Source: Dryococelus australis (taxonomy: Eukaryota; Arthropoda; Insecta; Phasmatodea; Phasmatidae). From it: 64,000 nucleotides of DNA. Position numbers and translations under genes: made by a program. Of the stretch, positions 46,187 to 57,176 are shown piece after piece. The notes under the pieces were generated by a model that ran no database searches, was not told the origin of the DNA, and worked only from the letters and a program-made list of their open reading frames with translations. The DNA is taken from positions 60,281,760 to 60,345,759 of the forward strand of contig CM057005.1 of NCBI GenBank assembly GCA_029891345.1, written 5' to 3'. Within the stretch, counting starts at the first letter, position 1, and the number at the start of each line of letters is the position of its first letter.

Positions 46187-46422
46187 TAGGCTCTTCACGG
46201 TAAAGTGAGCACTTTTGAAGCCCTAGATACTTTTTTCTTACAGCAATTTTTTATTTTTTAACCACCTTTATAAATAAATATTGTTATGTAACTAATAAAC
46301 ACAATATGTATATTCCACAACACTCGGAAGTTAACGTCTAAAGCTAAAATAAAATATATGGATTGGTTATTATTCCAACTGAGAGGGCTTTCGAAAGTGC
46401 TCACTTTACCGTGAATAGCCTA
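46187..46422 (-). mobile_element. Short TIR element, subfamily B, copy 4
   Basis: A 236-bp element with ends TAGGCTCTTCACGGTAAAG and CTTTACCGTGAATAGCCTA, followed by TA. Same orientation as 11432-11669. Confidence 0.88.
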
Positions 46423-47700
46423 TATAAGCACGTATTTCCCAGACAATTTCTGGAAAAGATATCATTTCCAAAATGTTAATAATGTTCAGAACAGTGATGA
46501 ATATCACAATTAACTAATTGTGACCGAATTAGACTGTACTTTTTACGTTACAATTTTAGCTTCAACCAGCTGGCGTAGGGTATTAAGCTCTAAAGCTAAA
46601 GCTGCTGTGTTACTCTGCGACAAGCTAATAAGTATAATGGTATTGGAACCACCGTTTTGGAGCCGCGATATCTAGAAATAGCAGTCAAATCAGTGAAATT
46701 AATTCACTATGATAATTGATATTTGGAGGAGCTTGTTTAATTGTAAGAATTTTTTACTATATTAATGTTAGAGTGTTGCTCAATCGTGATTGGCTCCTGT
46801 AAAACGTGCAGGCTTCCTAAAGTTAGCATGCTTGGCACGTCTCTTGTGAGCGTGGTGTCGGTAAATTGAATATGTTTATGACTGCTGAGAGACCTGTTTA
46901 ATTTCTTCTTTCTGCTCTTTCTGTCTTTCTACCAGATAGAAAAATGTAACATTGGCATGTGCTGTTTGACTAGTAATCAAGCTTATACAAGCGACACTAT
47001 AAAATTACTAGAAACATATTTTTCTGCGACACAAATTATATGCGTAACTTTCAAAAGTAACAATTATTTAGTTTCAGCTGCGATAAGTTTCGGATACTAT
47101 ACACTTAAATTAAGCAAGTGTAACTCAGAACTACTTTCTATAATTCGCATTACTGCCAACGTAGTCATAAACATTGAGATAATACGGGGTTGATTGCGCG
47201 TATCAGCTGGGCTATAAGCGGCTCTATGTCACGACATTTATCTGTCCCTCCCCTCCCCTCATCAACCCAATTGCAAGTGCCAAATTCATATGGCTTCTAA
47301 TAATGTCTGCAGAATGTCAACACATATACGTTCTTCAATACATGTTGTAATGAAATTACTTTGAATTACTGTTAGGCAGAATTAATTTTTGGGCAGAAGG
47401 CGAAAATATACGTAGAAATCTATGACCGGAAGTGCTCGCATTAAAATATATGCATTTACAGGAATTTTGTAAAAATGGTGTCGTCAGTAGTTTTTAAACC
47501 AACAAATAACAATCTGTAACATATATCCGTTAGTCACTTGAAACGGAGACTCATTTCGGTAGAAAATATAAATTTACTTTCAGTGAACTGACACACTTGT
47601 TCGAACGAATTAGGCATGCGGTGATGCCCCGCCTGCATTGAAGACTGAGGTGTGAAATTATAATAGTTTCTATTGACGGCGACAAAAAAATTATGTGTGC
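46423..47700. other. Unique sequence, no gene seen
   Basis: Short frames only (for example 46957-47193) without recognised motifs. Confidence 0.4.
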
Positions 47701-47704
47701 TTAA

Positions 47705-48060
47705 GAGTGGGATGGAGCCCCGTGGGAACCCGCACGTCCAAGGTCAAGAAGCGAGGGAGCGATACGGGCGACATTAGCCTAACACGCATGTCTAGTGCCT
47801 CATCGCTTCTACGCGCAAGGCGTGCAGTGTTTCCGTCGTAATCGTAACCCTGTACTGTGCACTGTAACAACGGGGTTTTATTACGCGTGATGAAAGACCA
47901 CAGTTTAAACTACGCCAGTATGTTTGCACTTTTCTCTTGCCGCTTAAAGAAACTGCATAGGCAAGCTTTAAAAATGCCAAATTTGACCATTTTCTTGAAT
48001 TTTTTTTCTCCAAGATTACACTTCATATGACCAAAGTAAAAAAAAAGAGGCATATATTCC
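47705..48060 (-). mobile_element. TTAA-type element, family C, copy 3 (one end missing)
   Basis: Starts GAGTGGGATGGAGCCCCG directly after TTAA (47701-47704). It carries the CG-rich module and the interior shared with 13940-14397 up to about AGAGGCATATATTCC. The opposite terminus is absent. Confidence 0.8.
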
Positions 48061-49984
48061 ATTCCCGATTGGAAGCGACTTATGAAAATCAAACTTTGAA
48101 AAAACACTTTAGGCATAACATGTCAACCTGTTTTTTTCAATAACCTGTATTCCAAAAATATAGAACACTGTGGTTAACTTGCGAGTACTGTATTATTGAA
48201 TAAATGAACCTTTACCTTAATATCTTCTATAACTTGTAATATTTATTTCTTTTTAAAATATGAATTAACAACAGCGAGTGCAGCGACGTGTTGGCAACGA
48301 CAGGTAACAAATAGTTCACTGTTAAAATATTATTTTAACCTAGTTTTTTAGTATACTATTTGTGAATTAAACGGTACCTATTGAGAAATTAAAATATTTA
48401 GGTAGCCCCGATGGCAACATATCTATTTTAACAGTTTAAAATAACAGCGGAAAATATCGCGAGTAGGACGTAATGGTACAGTGTTGTTTAATCAACCGAG
48501 AAAGCAACGGGAAAACTGTCTGCTGGCGAGGCTTGTCGCGCTCGTTCACTTTCTTCGTCTCTTTCACACTCGGGAAATTTCACTTCGCTAGTAGGCATTG
48601 AAATTATATGTTTTCAATTGTAGCACATTCCATACTTATTACAGCAAAATAATGATTTTTGAATTTGTAATTTACAACTGAAAATAGATTTTAATGTTTG
48701 AATACTTGTTTTAATATATTTATATATGATGGCAAGGCAGTTACCAAGTGAAGTTGGCAGACTTGGCGAGCCATGACATGGCGTGTTGCTTTTTGCCAAA
48801 CTAAATGTAAATTATTCTTACTCCGAAAAATACTTCAAACAAATTACCACATCACGGTTGTAGACGTTGTGTTTTTTAAACCTACGTAGGCAAGTTACGA
48901 TGTTGTGATAAATCTGTTTCCACTGCAGTAATACATATACTGTGGCGTGTGTTTCGTTAATCATTGCGTCTGTGAAATGGCGTGCCTTTGTGCATCGTGG
49001 TCGATACGCTGGCCGCGTGTGTGCGTAATTTCAAATATTCGATTAGCACTATTTATACGTTTTAACTATGAACTGTTTATGACGAAATTAATTATTTACA
49101 TCCACGTCTGTTTATACATCACAACGCTGTACCTTTGCCCTAAGGGGTTTGAAACACAGTCGTGTAACGTAATTTGCCACAATCCTAGAAGAAAAATACT
49201 AAGCCTAGCCCGATAAATTTTAATAAACCTAATAAACAGTAAGTAGCAATACATAGAAATATTAGCGGGATAAAAGTTACCGTAGGCTTATTTGTGCGCA
49301 TGTTCACAGCTATCTTTTAAGTTTGTATGACAAACATGAGCAACACGAGTTGCGTGCTTGAATTTGATATGCCTTTTTTGTTTGACTGGTTGTTCCTTCG
49401 TTTTAATATTTATTCCAACTGAGGCTGTCCTTTTAAAGAAATAACCCAACACGTATCAATAACAAAAGGATAATTAGTACAGCCCTTTACCTAGCAGTTG
49501 TAACAGTGTTAAACTCAGTCGCGTCAAAATACTAACGTACATTACATGTATTGAGCTATGTCGTGTAAAACAAATATGCTAATGTAAAATAACCGTAAGA
49601 ACTGTCGTCAATTCAGGCATTTTTAAAACGTCATAAAGCTGACCTAAATAATATTAGAGGCCTGAACTGTTAATCATACGGAAGGTTTTTGGAATATGAC
49701 AGAATGCTTTGAAAAGTTGTTAACAGTAAACAACGCATTTGACAAGTGTAAAAGTAGAAGTCACATTTCAATGTTTATTTTTAGGTGTAGCGAAAGAATA
49801 CGGACATATACACACACACGATGGAATGTAAACATTGATTTTGACAGATGCTACATGGCAGTCACGTGGTAATGCTTGTTCACATTTGACGGAAGGATAC
49901 AAAACGGCCCTGCAAGTAGATATTTAGCAGGGTTCCGAAAAAGTTGCTTCCAATGGGGAATGGGCTATAGATATTTGTTGTTTA
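48061..49984. other. Unique sequence, no gene seen
   Basis: Frames are short and unremarkable. No tRNA-like or TIR structure seen. Confidence 0.4.
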
Positions 49985-50096
49985 TCTTTTCTGACAAAAC
50001 ATCATATTTGCAGAACATTAATTTACCGAGACACGTGTATTCGCGCAATCAGTTATTTCACAACAAAGAGGCAGGGGACCATCCCACTTTTGACTG
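49985..50096 (-). mobile_element. Family C element, terminal fragment (copy 4)
   Basis: Matches the GAGTGGGATGG end of C copy 2: TTTACCGAGACACGTGTATT, then GCGCAATCAGTT, then CATCCCACTTTTGA at the end. Only about 110 bp remain. Confidence 0.65.
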
Positions 50097-50171
50097 TAAT
50101 GTGTAATCAGTTAATGAAACGAACATTGACACAAGCCCACCTACCAACTACCCCACCACACCGACTTTTAA

Positions 50172-50465
50172 CCCTTTCAGACCCAATTTAATTTACGTTT
50201 GCAGGTGTTACAAACAAAAAAATTATGATGCGTGCTGTACTTAGTCGACACAGCACGTGTTTCGTTGCCACAGCCAATGGGCTGTAGACTATATGTTCGG
50301 CCAGAGTAATATGAACCAATAGTGACCTAGACAAGTAAGACGGTTTACGAAATATTTACCTAAAGGTGAGATCATTGGTCTTTGAGCTTCGCAGTGTGCA
50401 GTACAGACCTGATATTACTTACACTTGCGTAATGTAAACAGATGTGAACACTGGGTCTGAATGGG
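50172..50465. mobile_element. TTAA-flanked TIR element (piggyBac-type, separate family)
   Basis: A 294-bp element starting CCCTTTCAGACCCAATTT. Its right end read in reverse is CCCATTCAGACCCAGTGT. TTAA flanks it at 50168-50171 and 50466-50469. The termini differ from families C and P. No coding capacity. Confidence 0.8.
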
Positions 50466-50469
50466 TTAA

Positions 50470-51335
50470 ATTATAAAATATTGGAGCTCTCCGGCCGTAG
50501 TACACTTTTTCATATTTCAGAAAAACTGCGTTAATTTTTACGTCAGATTCTCAGATACGTAGGCAAATCAGGATTTCATCTAACGCGTAGAGGATGCTAG
50601 TTTGTTTTAATTAACAACGTACCAACACTGGCCTGTGTTATATACACACACACATGAAATATGTATCAGCCCGCACTTGGGAAGAGCCAGTCCACCACTC
50701 GAAATAAGGGGACTAGTTCCACATTTCAAACCGAATTCCGATATATATATAATGTATTTCCCACAATGTCTTTCCACACGGTACATGTCAATTAAGAATG
50801 CCTGAGCTGTGGAAGAAACTCCGAGCAATTAAGAATTACGAATCGACTAAAATATCCACCGACTGAAAAAGTTAAACCTTCGTGTTTGATGTCGCATTTC
50901 TCGTGAAAGTTTCTATCCCGCGATATATTTAGTAACTCCGTAAAACAAGATATCCTTGAGCTGGATACCTGCATCGAAAATCGGCTTACGAGCTCTTTTT
51001 GTTAGTTTTGTTTTTTCTTTTAACTTAATGTGGCCATCAGACACCTACACTTACCACAAGGTACTATTAAAATCCGCGCTCAATGTTGGCTATTATGTCT
51101 CGTTTGGGAGCCATAACCATTTGTCATCGGTATTTTTAGTAACTTATTTACATATTCTGCGTTCGCGTACAATATAACATAGTTGTTACAACACTTAACC
51201 CGTTTCCGAGATGTAAGCTTCTTATTGTAAACGTTGACTCCCACCGAACTTTCTCTGCGCTAGTGTCTTAATAAAATACATTTTAATCGTGTTTAAGTAT
51301 AGATTTGCCATTTTCTCGTACAGGTTAAAACCATG
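50470..51335. other. Unique sequence, no gene seen
   Basis: Short CA and TA runs near 50644 and 50744. No gene recognised. Confidence 0.4.
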
Positions 51336-51545
51336 AGTCTTCATAATATAACGTGTGTATATTTATTTCTACTTCACAGTCTTCATAATATAACGTGTGT
51401 ATATTTATTTCTAATTCACAGTCTTCATAATATAACGTGTGTATATTTATTTCTAATTCACAGTCTTCATAATATAACGTGTGTATATTTATTTCTAATT
51501 CACAGTCTTTATAATATAACGTGTGTATATTTATTTCTAATTCAC
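51336..51545. repeat. 42-bp minisatellite, five units
   Basis: Five head-to-tail units starting at 51336, 51378, 51420, 51462 and 51504, each AGTCTTCATAATATAACGTG then a TGTATATTTATTTCTAATTCAC-like end. Units differ by only one or two bases. Because 42 is divisible by three, a frame stays open and gives a 14-residue repeat; I do not think it is a protein. Confidence 0.97.
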
Positions 51546-52811
51546 AGTGTGGTATAGCTCATGATAACTAGTTGCACGGAAACGTTAGTTTTATACATTT
51601 CGTGAAAAGATCTCACCGGACAAAATTTCGTGTCATGTAACTAAAATACGCCTAGTAGGGCCTGATACCTCCACCAATACGAATAACAGCTGCGACTCGG
51701 TTCGACATGGACTGTACAATTATTCGTACGTATAGGCGATATGAGAGTTCAGCCACAATTGCATCAAATGATTAAACGCGTGTATATCTTTCCATTGTTA
51801 CAGATATTACCTACCAGAGATTTGCAAGTGGGTTTTAGTTTGTAAATTTTGCGGGACATCCCGAATGTCTGAATGCATCCGAATGTTTTTCAAACTAGTC
51901 GGTCACGTTGGCGATCCTGGGAACGTTTGAATTTTCGTCTTGGAACACAGGGGCAGAAATGTTATGTCCCTCGTTAAGACGATGAACTTAAAAATCAAAA
52001 TTATGGTTGTCTATTACATTCCTGTAACTGTGTAGTTCGAATTTCCTTCCACCTTGACGTAGGACTCATTTCAGCGTAATTGAAAAAAAAAACATCCAAG
52101 ATATCAGTAAACCACCTTCAACTTGTACTACATCTGGCAGTCCTTACTGAAGTTTTAATGAGATCTACGACGCACATGAAGTCAGCATTATTCACATGTC
52201 GGCAGGAACGTGACCCATCTAACCAGATGGCACATTACCGGTCATGAACGGCAATGTGCTCAGGTCTCTTCGCTCACTGTAAGACGTCAACTTTTTGAGC
52301 AGACGTGAGCAAACGTTTCTTGCACGCCAGTGCGCATCATTTTTCTTTGAAGTGTTTTGACGTGAACACGTCTTTAAATTTGCAACCATAGAGGGAGAAA
52401 ATCCAGGAAATCCGATGATGGCGAAATCGTGGGATAGAGTTTGCCATTGCAGCTCCGAATCCATCCAATACATTCAAAATACAATTACACCACTCGATTG
52501 TCAAAGGATCAAAGAATATGTTCCGTTGAGTGAGGACTGCGAAGCATCGTGAGTGGGGGAGGGGGGATTTCTAGTTCGTTTCGGCGCATCTCATAACTTC
52601 CGCGTAGTATAACTTTTGACTAGAAGATGTTACGACGCTCGTTTAGTTTTCAAACGACAGCTCTCGGCAAGATCAATCGATTGCGTGTATAAAAACATTT
52701 GTGTGGTGCGGTAATGATGAAATTGTATGCTTTTAATGCAAAAAAATTAAGGAAACTGAACACGATTTCGGCCGATACTCGTCAAAAATCCAAGCCGAAA
52801 TACAGAAATCG
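51546..52811. other. Unique sequence, no gene seen
   Basis: The frame at 52219-52473 (minus) has no recognised motif. Nothing else seen. Confidence 0.4.
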
Positions 52812-53064
52812 TACACTCTAAAACGGAATCAGTTATTTTTTACTGATTGTCAGTTGAAACTGCTCCATCCGGAATCTGTAGAAAAAGAAAATTACTAATC
52901 TCTTCAGTTAAATGAAATCCACTAATACAAACAGTAGAAAATCTGTTATTTTTAGTCGACTAATAAAAAGCACAAGGAATACCAACCGTGCATTACGGTT
53001 TGAAATAAATTAGGTATACAATTATTTTGTCGCAAAACAAAATTATCACATGTACAAGGACATT

Positions 53065-53160
53065 TTTGGAAGTGGTGGGTATCGAACCGCAACCCAAAAA
53101 CGCAGCACATTCTCTTGTTTCTTTTGGCTGATGTTCTACCAACTCTGCTACTTTGCCACT
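53065..53160 (-). repeat. tRNA-like module in the left arm
   Basis: Minus strand: A-box-like GTAGCAGAGTTGGTAGAACA and, about 45 bases later, B-box GGTTCGATACCC. The spacing is longer than in a normal tRNA. Its homologue in the right arm is at about 53930-54015. Confidence 0.6.
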
Positions 53161-53929
53161 GAAAGAGACGGTCTCGCATTAGCGTAGTAACATAAACTTA
53201 CAATGGCGAACGGCTGTAAGTTTCGTAATGTGAAAGTACTTCATGTGGTCGAAATATACACATATTATGCGTACGTATGTACGCGTTTTTGTAAGGCTCG
53301 AAAGTCATTCTAAGTTAAGTTTAGTTCAGATTGTGTGCTTTAAAAGAGAAATATAGTGGTTTTAACAGTGTTGTCGGTGTTTTCTATGTATCTGCTATTT
53401 TACAATCCAACGATATTTTACAGAATGAAATTGTCATTTTGAAGAGACAGATTGACTAGTAATAACTGTGCTAATTAGACAGAACGATAGAAACAATGCA
53501 ATATTTGATAAAATTTGTCGTTTCCTCATTATTTTATCTGTTAACTCGCAGAGACCACAAAACTTTTGTTGGTGTAAATCCACCTTTCTTATTGTATCAC
53601 CGAACTATCGAGTCAGTAAAATTATCACTGATCTATCTGTCACTAAAAATAACAGTTTAGATCTGTAGTGTCTCATTGAATTGTAAAATGGCGTATACTA
53701 GTGGACATCGATAAACTCGTACATTGAAACCAGTACATTTGTCTTTTAAAGCACAGAATCTGAACTAAACTAAACATAGATTGACTTTCGAACTTTGCAA
53801 AGACATGCACTTGCGCAGAAAATCTGTATATTTCGACAATAAGAAATTATTTCACATCACGAAACTTACAGCAATATTTGACATTACATTTTGTGATTCT
53901 GTACCCATAATACGAGCACACATTTGGCA

Positions 53930-54015
53930 GTGGTAAAGTAGGGCAGTGGATATGGCTGACCATGGAAGCTTCAGCATGCTTTGCTTTATGGGCGGAGGTT
54001 CGAACCCAACCACGT
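53930..54015 (+). repeat. tRNA-like module in the right arm
   Basis: Counterpart of 53065-53160: GGTAAAGTAGGGCAGTGG then B-box GGTTCGAACCCAACC. The A-box is more eroded than in the left arm. Confidence 0.5.
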
Positions 54016-54256
54016 CCAAAAACGTTTTTGTGTAGACAATATATGTGTTCTGCGACAAAATAAATCGTACCTAACTTACATCAAATAGAAATGTTCTGTG
54101 CTTATTTATTAACAACAACTATAAATAGTAGTTTTCTACTGCTTTAATTAGTACATTTATTTCAACTGATGAATTAGTAATATTTTTTCTACAGATTCCG
54201 GATGGAGCAGTTTCAACTGACAATCAACAAGAAATAACCGATTCCGATTTAGAGTG

Positions 54257-54662
54257 TATACGGTTGGAAAGATCATCTCGAGAGTAATACAGTGATACCC
54301 ATAAAACCCCCATATGATCGAATGAAGAGGTGTCGGGAACGTAAAATAAACATCAAGACACGTATACACGCAAAACAAACGGCCGTGTCCCCAACACAGC
54401 CACACCCAATTTTTTTCTTGAGAAATTGTCTGTGAAGGATTTTAGTTGACGTCTACTAGCAATTCTTTGTTAAAGGGGAAGCGAATTTAACACACCAGCC
54501 CTGAAACACGTTGGCGGTCCCTATCCGTCAGCGTCGTATTTCGGCCACAGCTACGGTGAGAATTTCCTGCACATTGGGATCTTTACAACATCCGTGTGAC
54601 CGTACGCTTGGATGTGCGTGCCAATTAGGCCGTCCGTTGTCATACAATGGGTTTTTTTTTGC
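54257..54662. other. Unassigned sequence
   Basis: No gene or repeat recognised. Confidence 0.4.
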
Positions 54663-54821
54663 CGCTGCGGCTAGAACGCTCCGGTTCGACGGGATGGGCA
54701 CAGTACACTGATGCAGATGCGAGGTGTCACGTTAGTTCAGCGTTCGCTAGTGTGACACCTCGCATCTACATCAATGTGTTGTACCCATCCCGTCGAACTG
54801 GAGCGTTTTAGCCGCAGTGGT
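54663..54821. repeat. Long hairpin, about 69-bp arms
   Basis: The left arm (54663-54731, CGCTGCGGCTAGAACGCTCC onward to GAGGTGTCAC) is matched by the right arm (54752-54821) in reverse with about eight mismatches. The loop is about 20 bp. It is probably a small foldback element or the fused ends of a MITE. Confidence 0.9.
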
Positions 54822-54864
54822 AGAAACGCATAGTGCGACACCGGGCTTAGGCTACTATGCTGTA

Positions 54865-55099
54865 TTGGCTGTTCACGATAAAGTGAGCACTTTTTAAGGC
54901 CCTCCCAACAGGCAACAACCACTAATAAATGTGTTTTATTGCAGCCTCCGACATTAACTTTTGAGAGTGGTGAATGTATACACTGTATTTATTAGTTACG
55001 TGACAATGCTGATATTAAAAAAAGGCTTAAACATAAAAAATGGCTTAAAAGAAAAATTTGGAAGGGCCTTAAAAAGTGCTCACTTTACCGTGAACGGAA
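54865..55099 (+). mobile_element. Short TIR element, subfamily B, copy 5
   Basis: A 235-bp element with ends TTGGCTGTTCACGATAAAG and CTTTACCGTGAACGGAA and TA on each side. Same orientation as 18589-18828. Confidence 0.85.
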
Positions 55100-55497
55100 T
55101 ATAACCATAATTATTTGTTTGAAAACTACAAAACTACGGTAGTTAATACGTATTTATGCCCTTGCAGGGATTCTAGTGCGTATAAATTCACGCAGTTGAA
55201 TGAGTATATGAATTTCCATTTAATCATCCATACTATCATTTTATTCGTACTTATATATTTACACACTTTTATATATGGACATAGTTATTTATTTGTGTGT
55301 TACATATTTGCTTTTAACACTTTCTCAACGTTTATCAGTATATTTTCGAATTCGACGCTTTTTTGGCTGGCAACGATAGGATATATTTAAGATGACTATG
55401 TACCGCGGATAGCAACAGAATTGTTAAGTTACCACGGAAACTACATTTAAAGAGCGGTATTTTAAAGTTGATGCGCTGGCAATGTTATTATCTGTCT
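55100..55497. other. AT-rich sequence, no gene seen
   Basis: The frame at 55115-55390 (91 aa) is hydrophobic and phenylalanine-rich, but I recognise no family and expect it to be incidental. Confidence 0.4.
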
Positions 55498-55951
55498 GAG
55501 GCCGTATTCCAGTTGACACTTTTAGTTTACTAAGTGGTCACGAGACCCGATTAAATTTACTATAATGATGACGTACTTGGTAGTTTCGTAATGTGACGAA
55601 ACATACGAAATAATAATTTACAATTCGTGACAAAGAAAATTGCGGATATAGCATCATATTATACACAAACGTAATTTTTTTTTTATGAATTCACATCATT
55701 GAATGTAAAAACGTAATCAGAAATATATTTCATACATGAGTTTTTTATATAAATGTTTATTTATAATAATAGTCTTGTAAAAATGCTATGCTAAATAGTG
55801 TGTGTTATGCAATGCAGAATTGCAGACTGCATTCCTACAATTTAGCTCGATAGGTAGCACCATCGAGGAGCGACTGTCAATATAGTTCCATTTGAACCAT
55901 TCTGAATTACTAAGTAGTAAATTACGAAATCGTCAATTGGAACACGGCCTC
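55498..55951. mobile_element. TIR element, unassigned superfamily (1)
   Basis: Ends GAGGCCGTATTCCAGTTGAC and, read in reverse, GAGGCCGTGTTCCAATTGAC. It is about 454 bp, AT-rich inside, with no coding capacity. I could not define a target duplication. The terminus resembles that of 59658-60331. Confidence 0.7.
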
Positions 55952-56369
55952 GTGCGGTGCATGCTTACTGCTATTACGGAAGACTGAAGACCAGAGTTAT
56001 GTGGTACGACACATATGAAGCCGGGCCGTTCTATCGTCGCTCAGCCCACAGACCGGTCCGTCTCAGTCTAGCGAGCTGGAGGGGCGTCTTGACGGGCTCG
56101 TTTGCATGTCATGCCACGGGAGGCGACGGGTTGTCTGAATAATAATGGAGCGACGATTCCAACAGACATGTGCTATTGTAAAGTTCATTTCTCAGCTGTG
56201 CAACCGGATAAGCGGCGGTCACTTCAATCAGTTGCCGTAAAACAACGCAACGTTTCATCGACACACTACTTTGAGCAGAAACACGTGCAGTAATAAATAA
56301 TAAATTGCTTTTAACAAATGTGGATTTGTATTTTTATTTATTAGTAGCATAAGGATGTGTTTCCTCTTA
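55952..56369. other. Moderately GC-rich sequence, no gene seen
   Basis: Short frames at 55957-56142 and 56102-56293 show no recognised motif. Confidence 0.4.
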
Positions 56370-57032
56370 TAAGCTGTTCGCGATAAAAGTGAGCACTTTT
56401 GAAAGCCCTTTCATTTGGGATAATAGTTAATAAATAAATTTTATTTTAGCCTTAGACGTTAACTCCCTAGTGCACTCCATACTCAGCTCACTTCACCCTC
56501 GTCAGTTCTCAAGACCTCGATGTTAAGAGCCGCCCAAATCTCTTCACTCACTCACATCGTCATATTTGAGACTCCCCAGGTCGTACGCAAGCTGTTTGTT
56601 GAATTTTTAAATTTGGTGTATTAGAATGAAATATTTTAGCAGTGGAAAAATTAATCTGGAAAGTAGAGAGTTGGTAAAATCATGGCAACTCGTTATTCCC
56701 TACAGAGGTTTTAAAAATGGTAAGATGTTTAAAGCATACATATGCTTCCAAAATCCTGACGAGTCGTTATGTCTTATGGAGGATTAAAAAACTGCATTTT
56801 TTTAAAAGTACAAATAATGTTGGCAGAATCTACATGCCTTGCAGTGACAACAACGTTCTTAAAGTAACCGAAAGGGTTGAAAAATCTCTTAAGATTTACA
56901 TACCTTTTGAAAAATGTTTATATTCCACTGCACTTAAAACTTAACGTTTAGGATTAAAATAAAATATATTTATTGATTTTTATTCTAAATGAGATGGCTT
57001 TCAAAGGTGCTTACTTTACCGAGAATAGACTA
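56370..57032. mobile_element. Composite of two inverted subfamily B end fragments
   Basis: The left part (56370-56477, TAAGCTGTTCGCGATAAAAG onward) and right part (about 56910-57032) are both the same end of subfamily B, in inverted orientation, with TA at each outer side (56368-56369, 57033-57034). The middle holds a SINE S fragment and unassigned sequence. It is thus not a simple B copy split by an insertion. Confidence 0.65.
56478..56562 (+). mobile_element. SINE family S, 3-prime fragment (copy 6)
   Basis: CTCCATACTCAGCTCACTTC then CTCAAGACCTCGATGTTAAG and CCGCCCAAATCTCTTCACTC. This is the distal body only, as at 30250-30331. Confidence 0.75.
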
Positions 57033-57048
57033 TACCAAAGATTTATTT

Positions 57049-57176
<128 letters not shown>

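Larger units (their letters stand above)
52814..54256. mobile_element. Long palindromic TIR (foldback) element
   Basis: A 1443-bp element made of two arms of about 700 bp, inverted about a centre near 53540. Outer ends are CACTCTAAAACGGAATCAG and, on the other side read in reverse, CACTCTAAATCGGAATCGG, with TA at 52812-52813 and 54257-54258. Matching blocks run through both arms, including GATTCCGGATGGAGCAGTTT, CTTTTAAAGCACA, ACGAAACTTACAGC and a tRNA-like module. TA duplication and the CACTCTAAA end suggest a Tc1/mariner-related origin. No transposase seen. Confidence 0.8.

Noticed and set aside
51336-51545. CRISPR-like array
   Set aside because: Units are directly adjacent with no unique spacers; it is a minisatellite in a eukaryotic setting.
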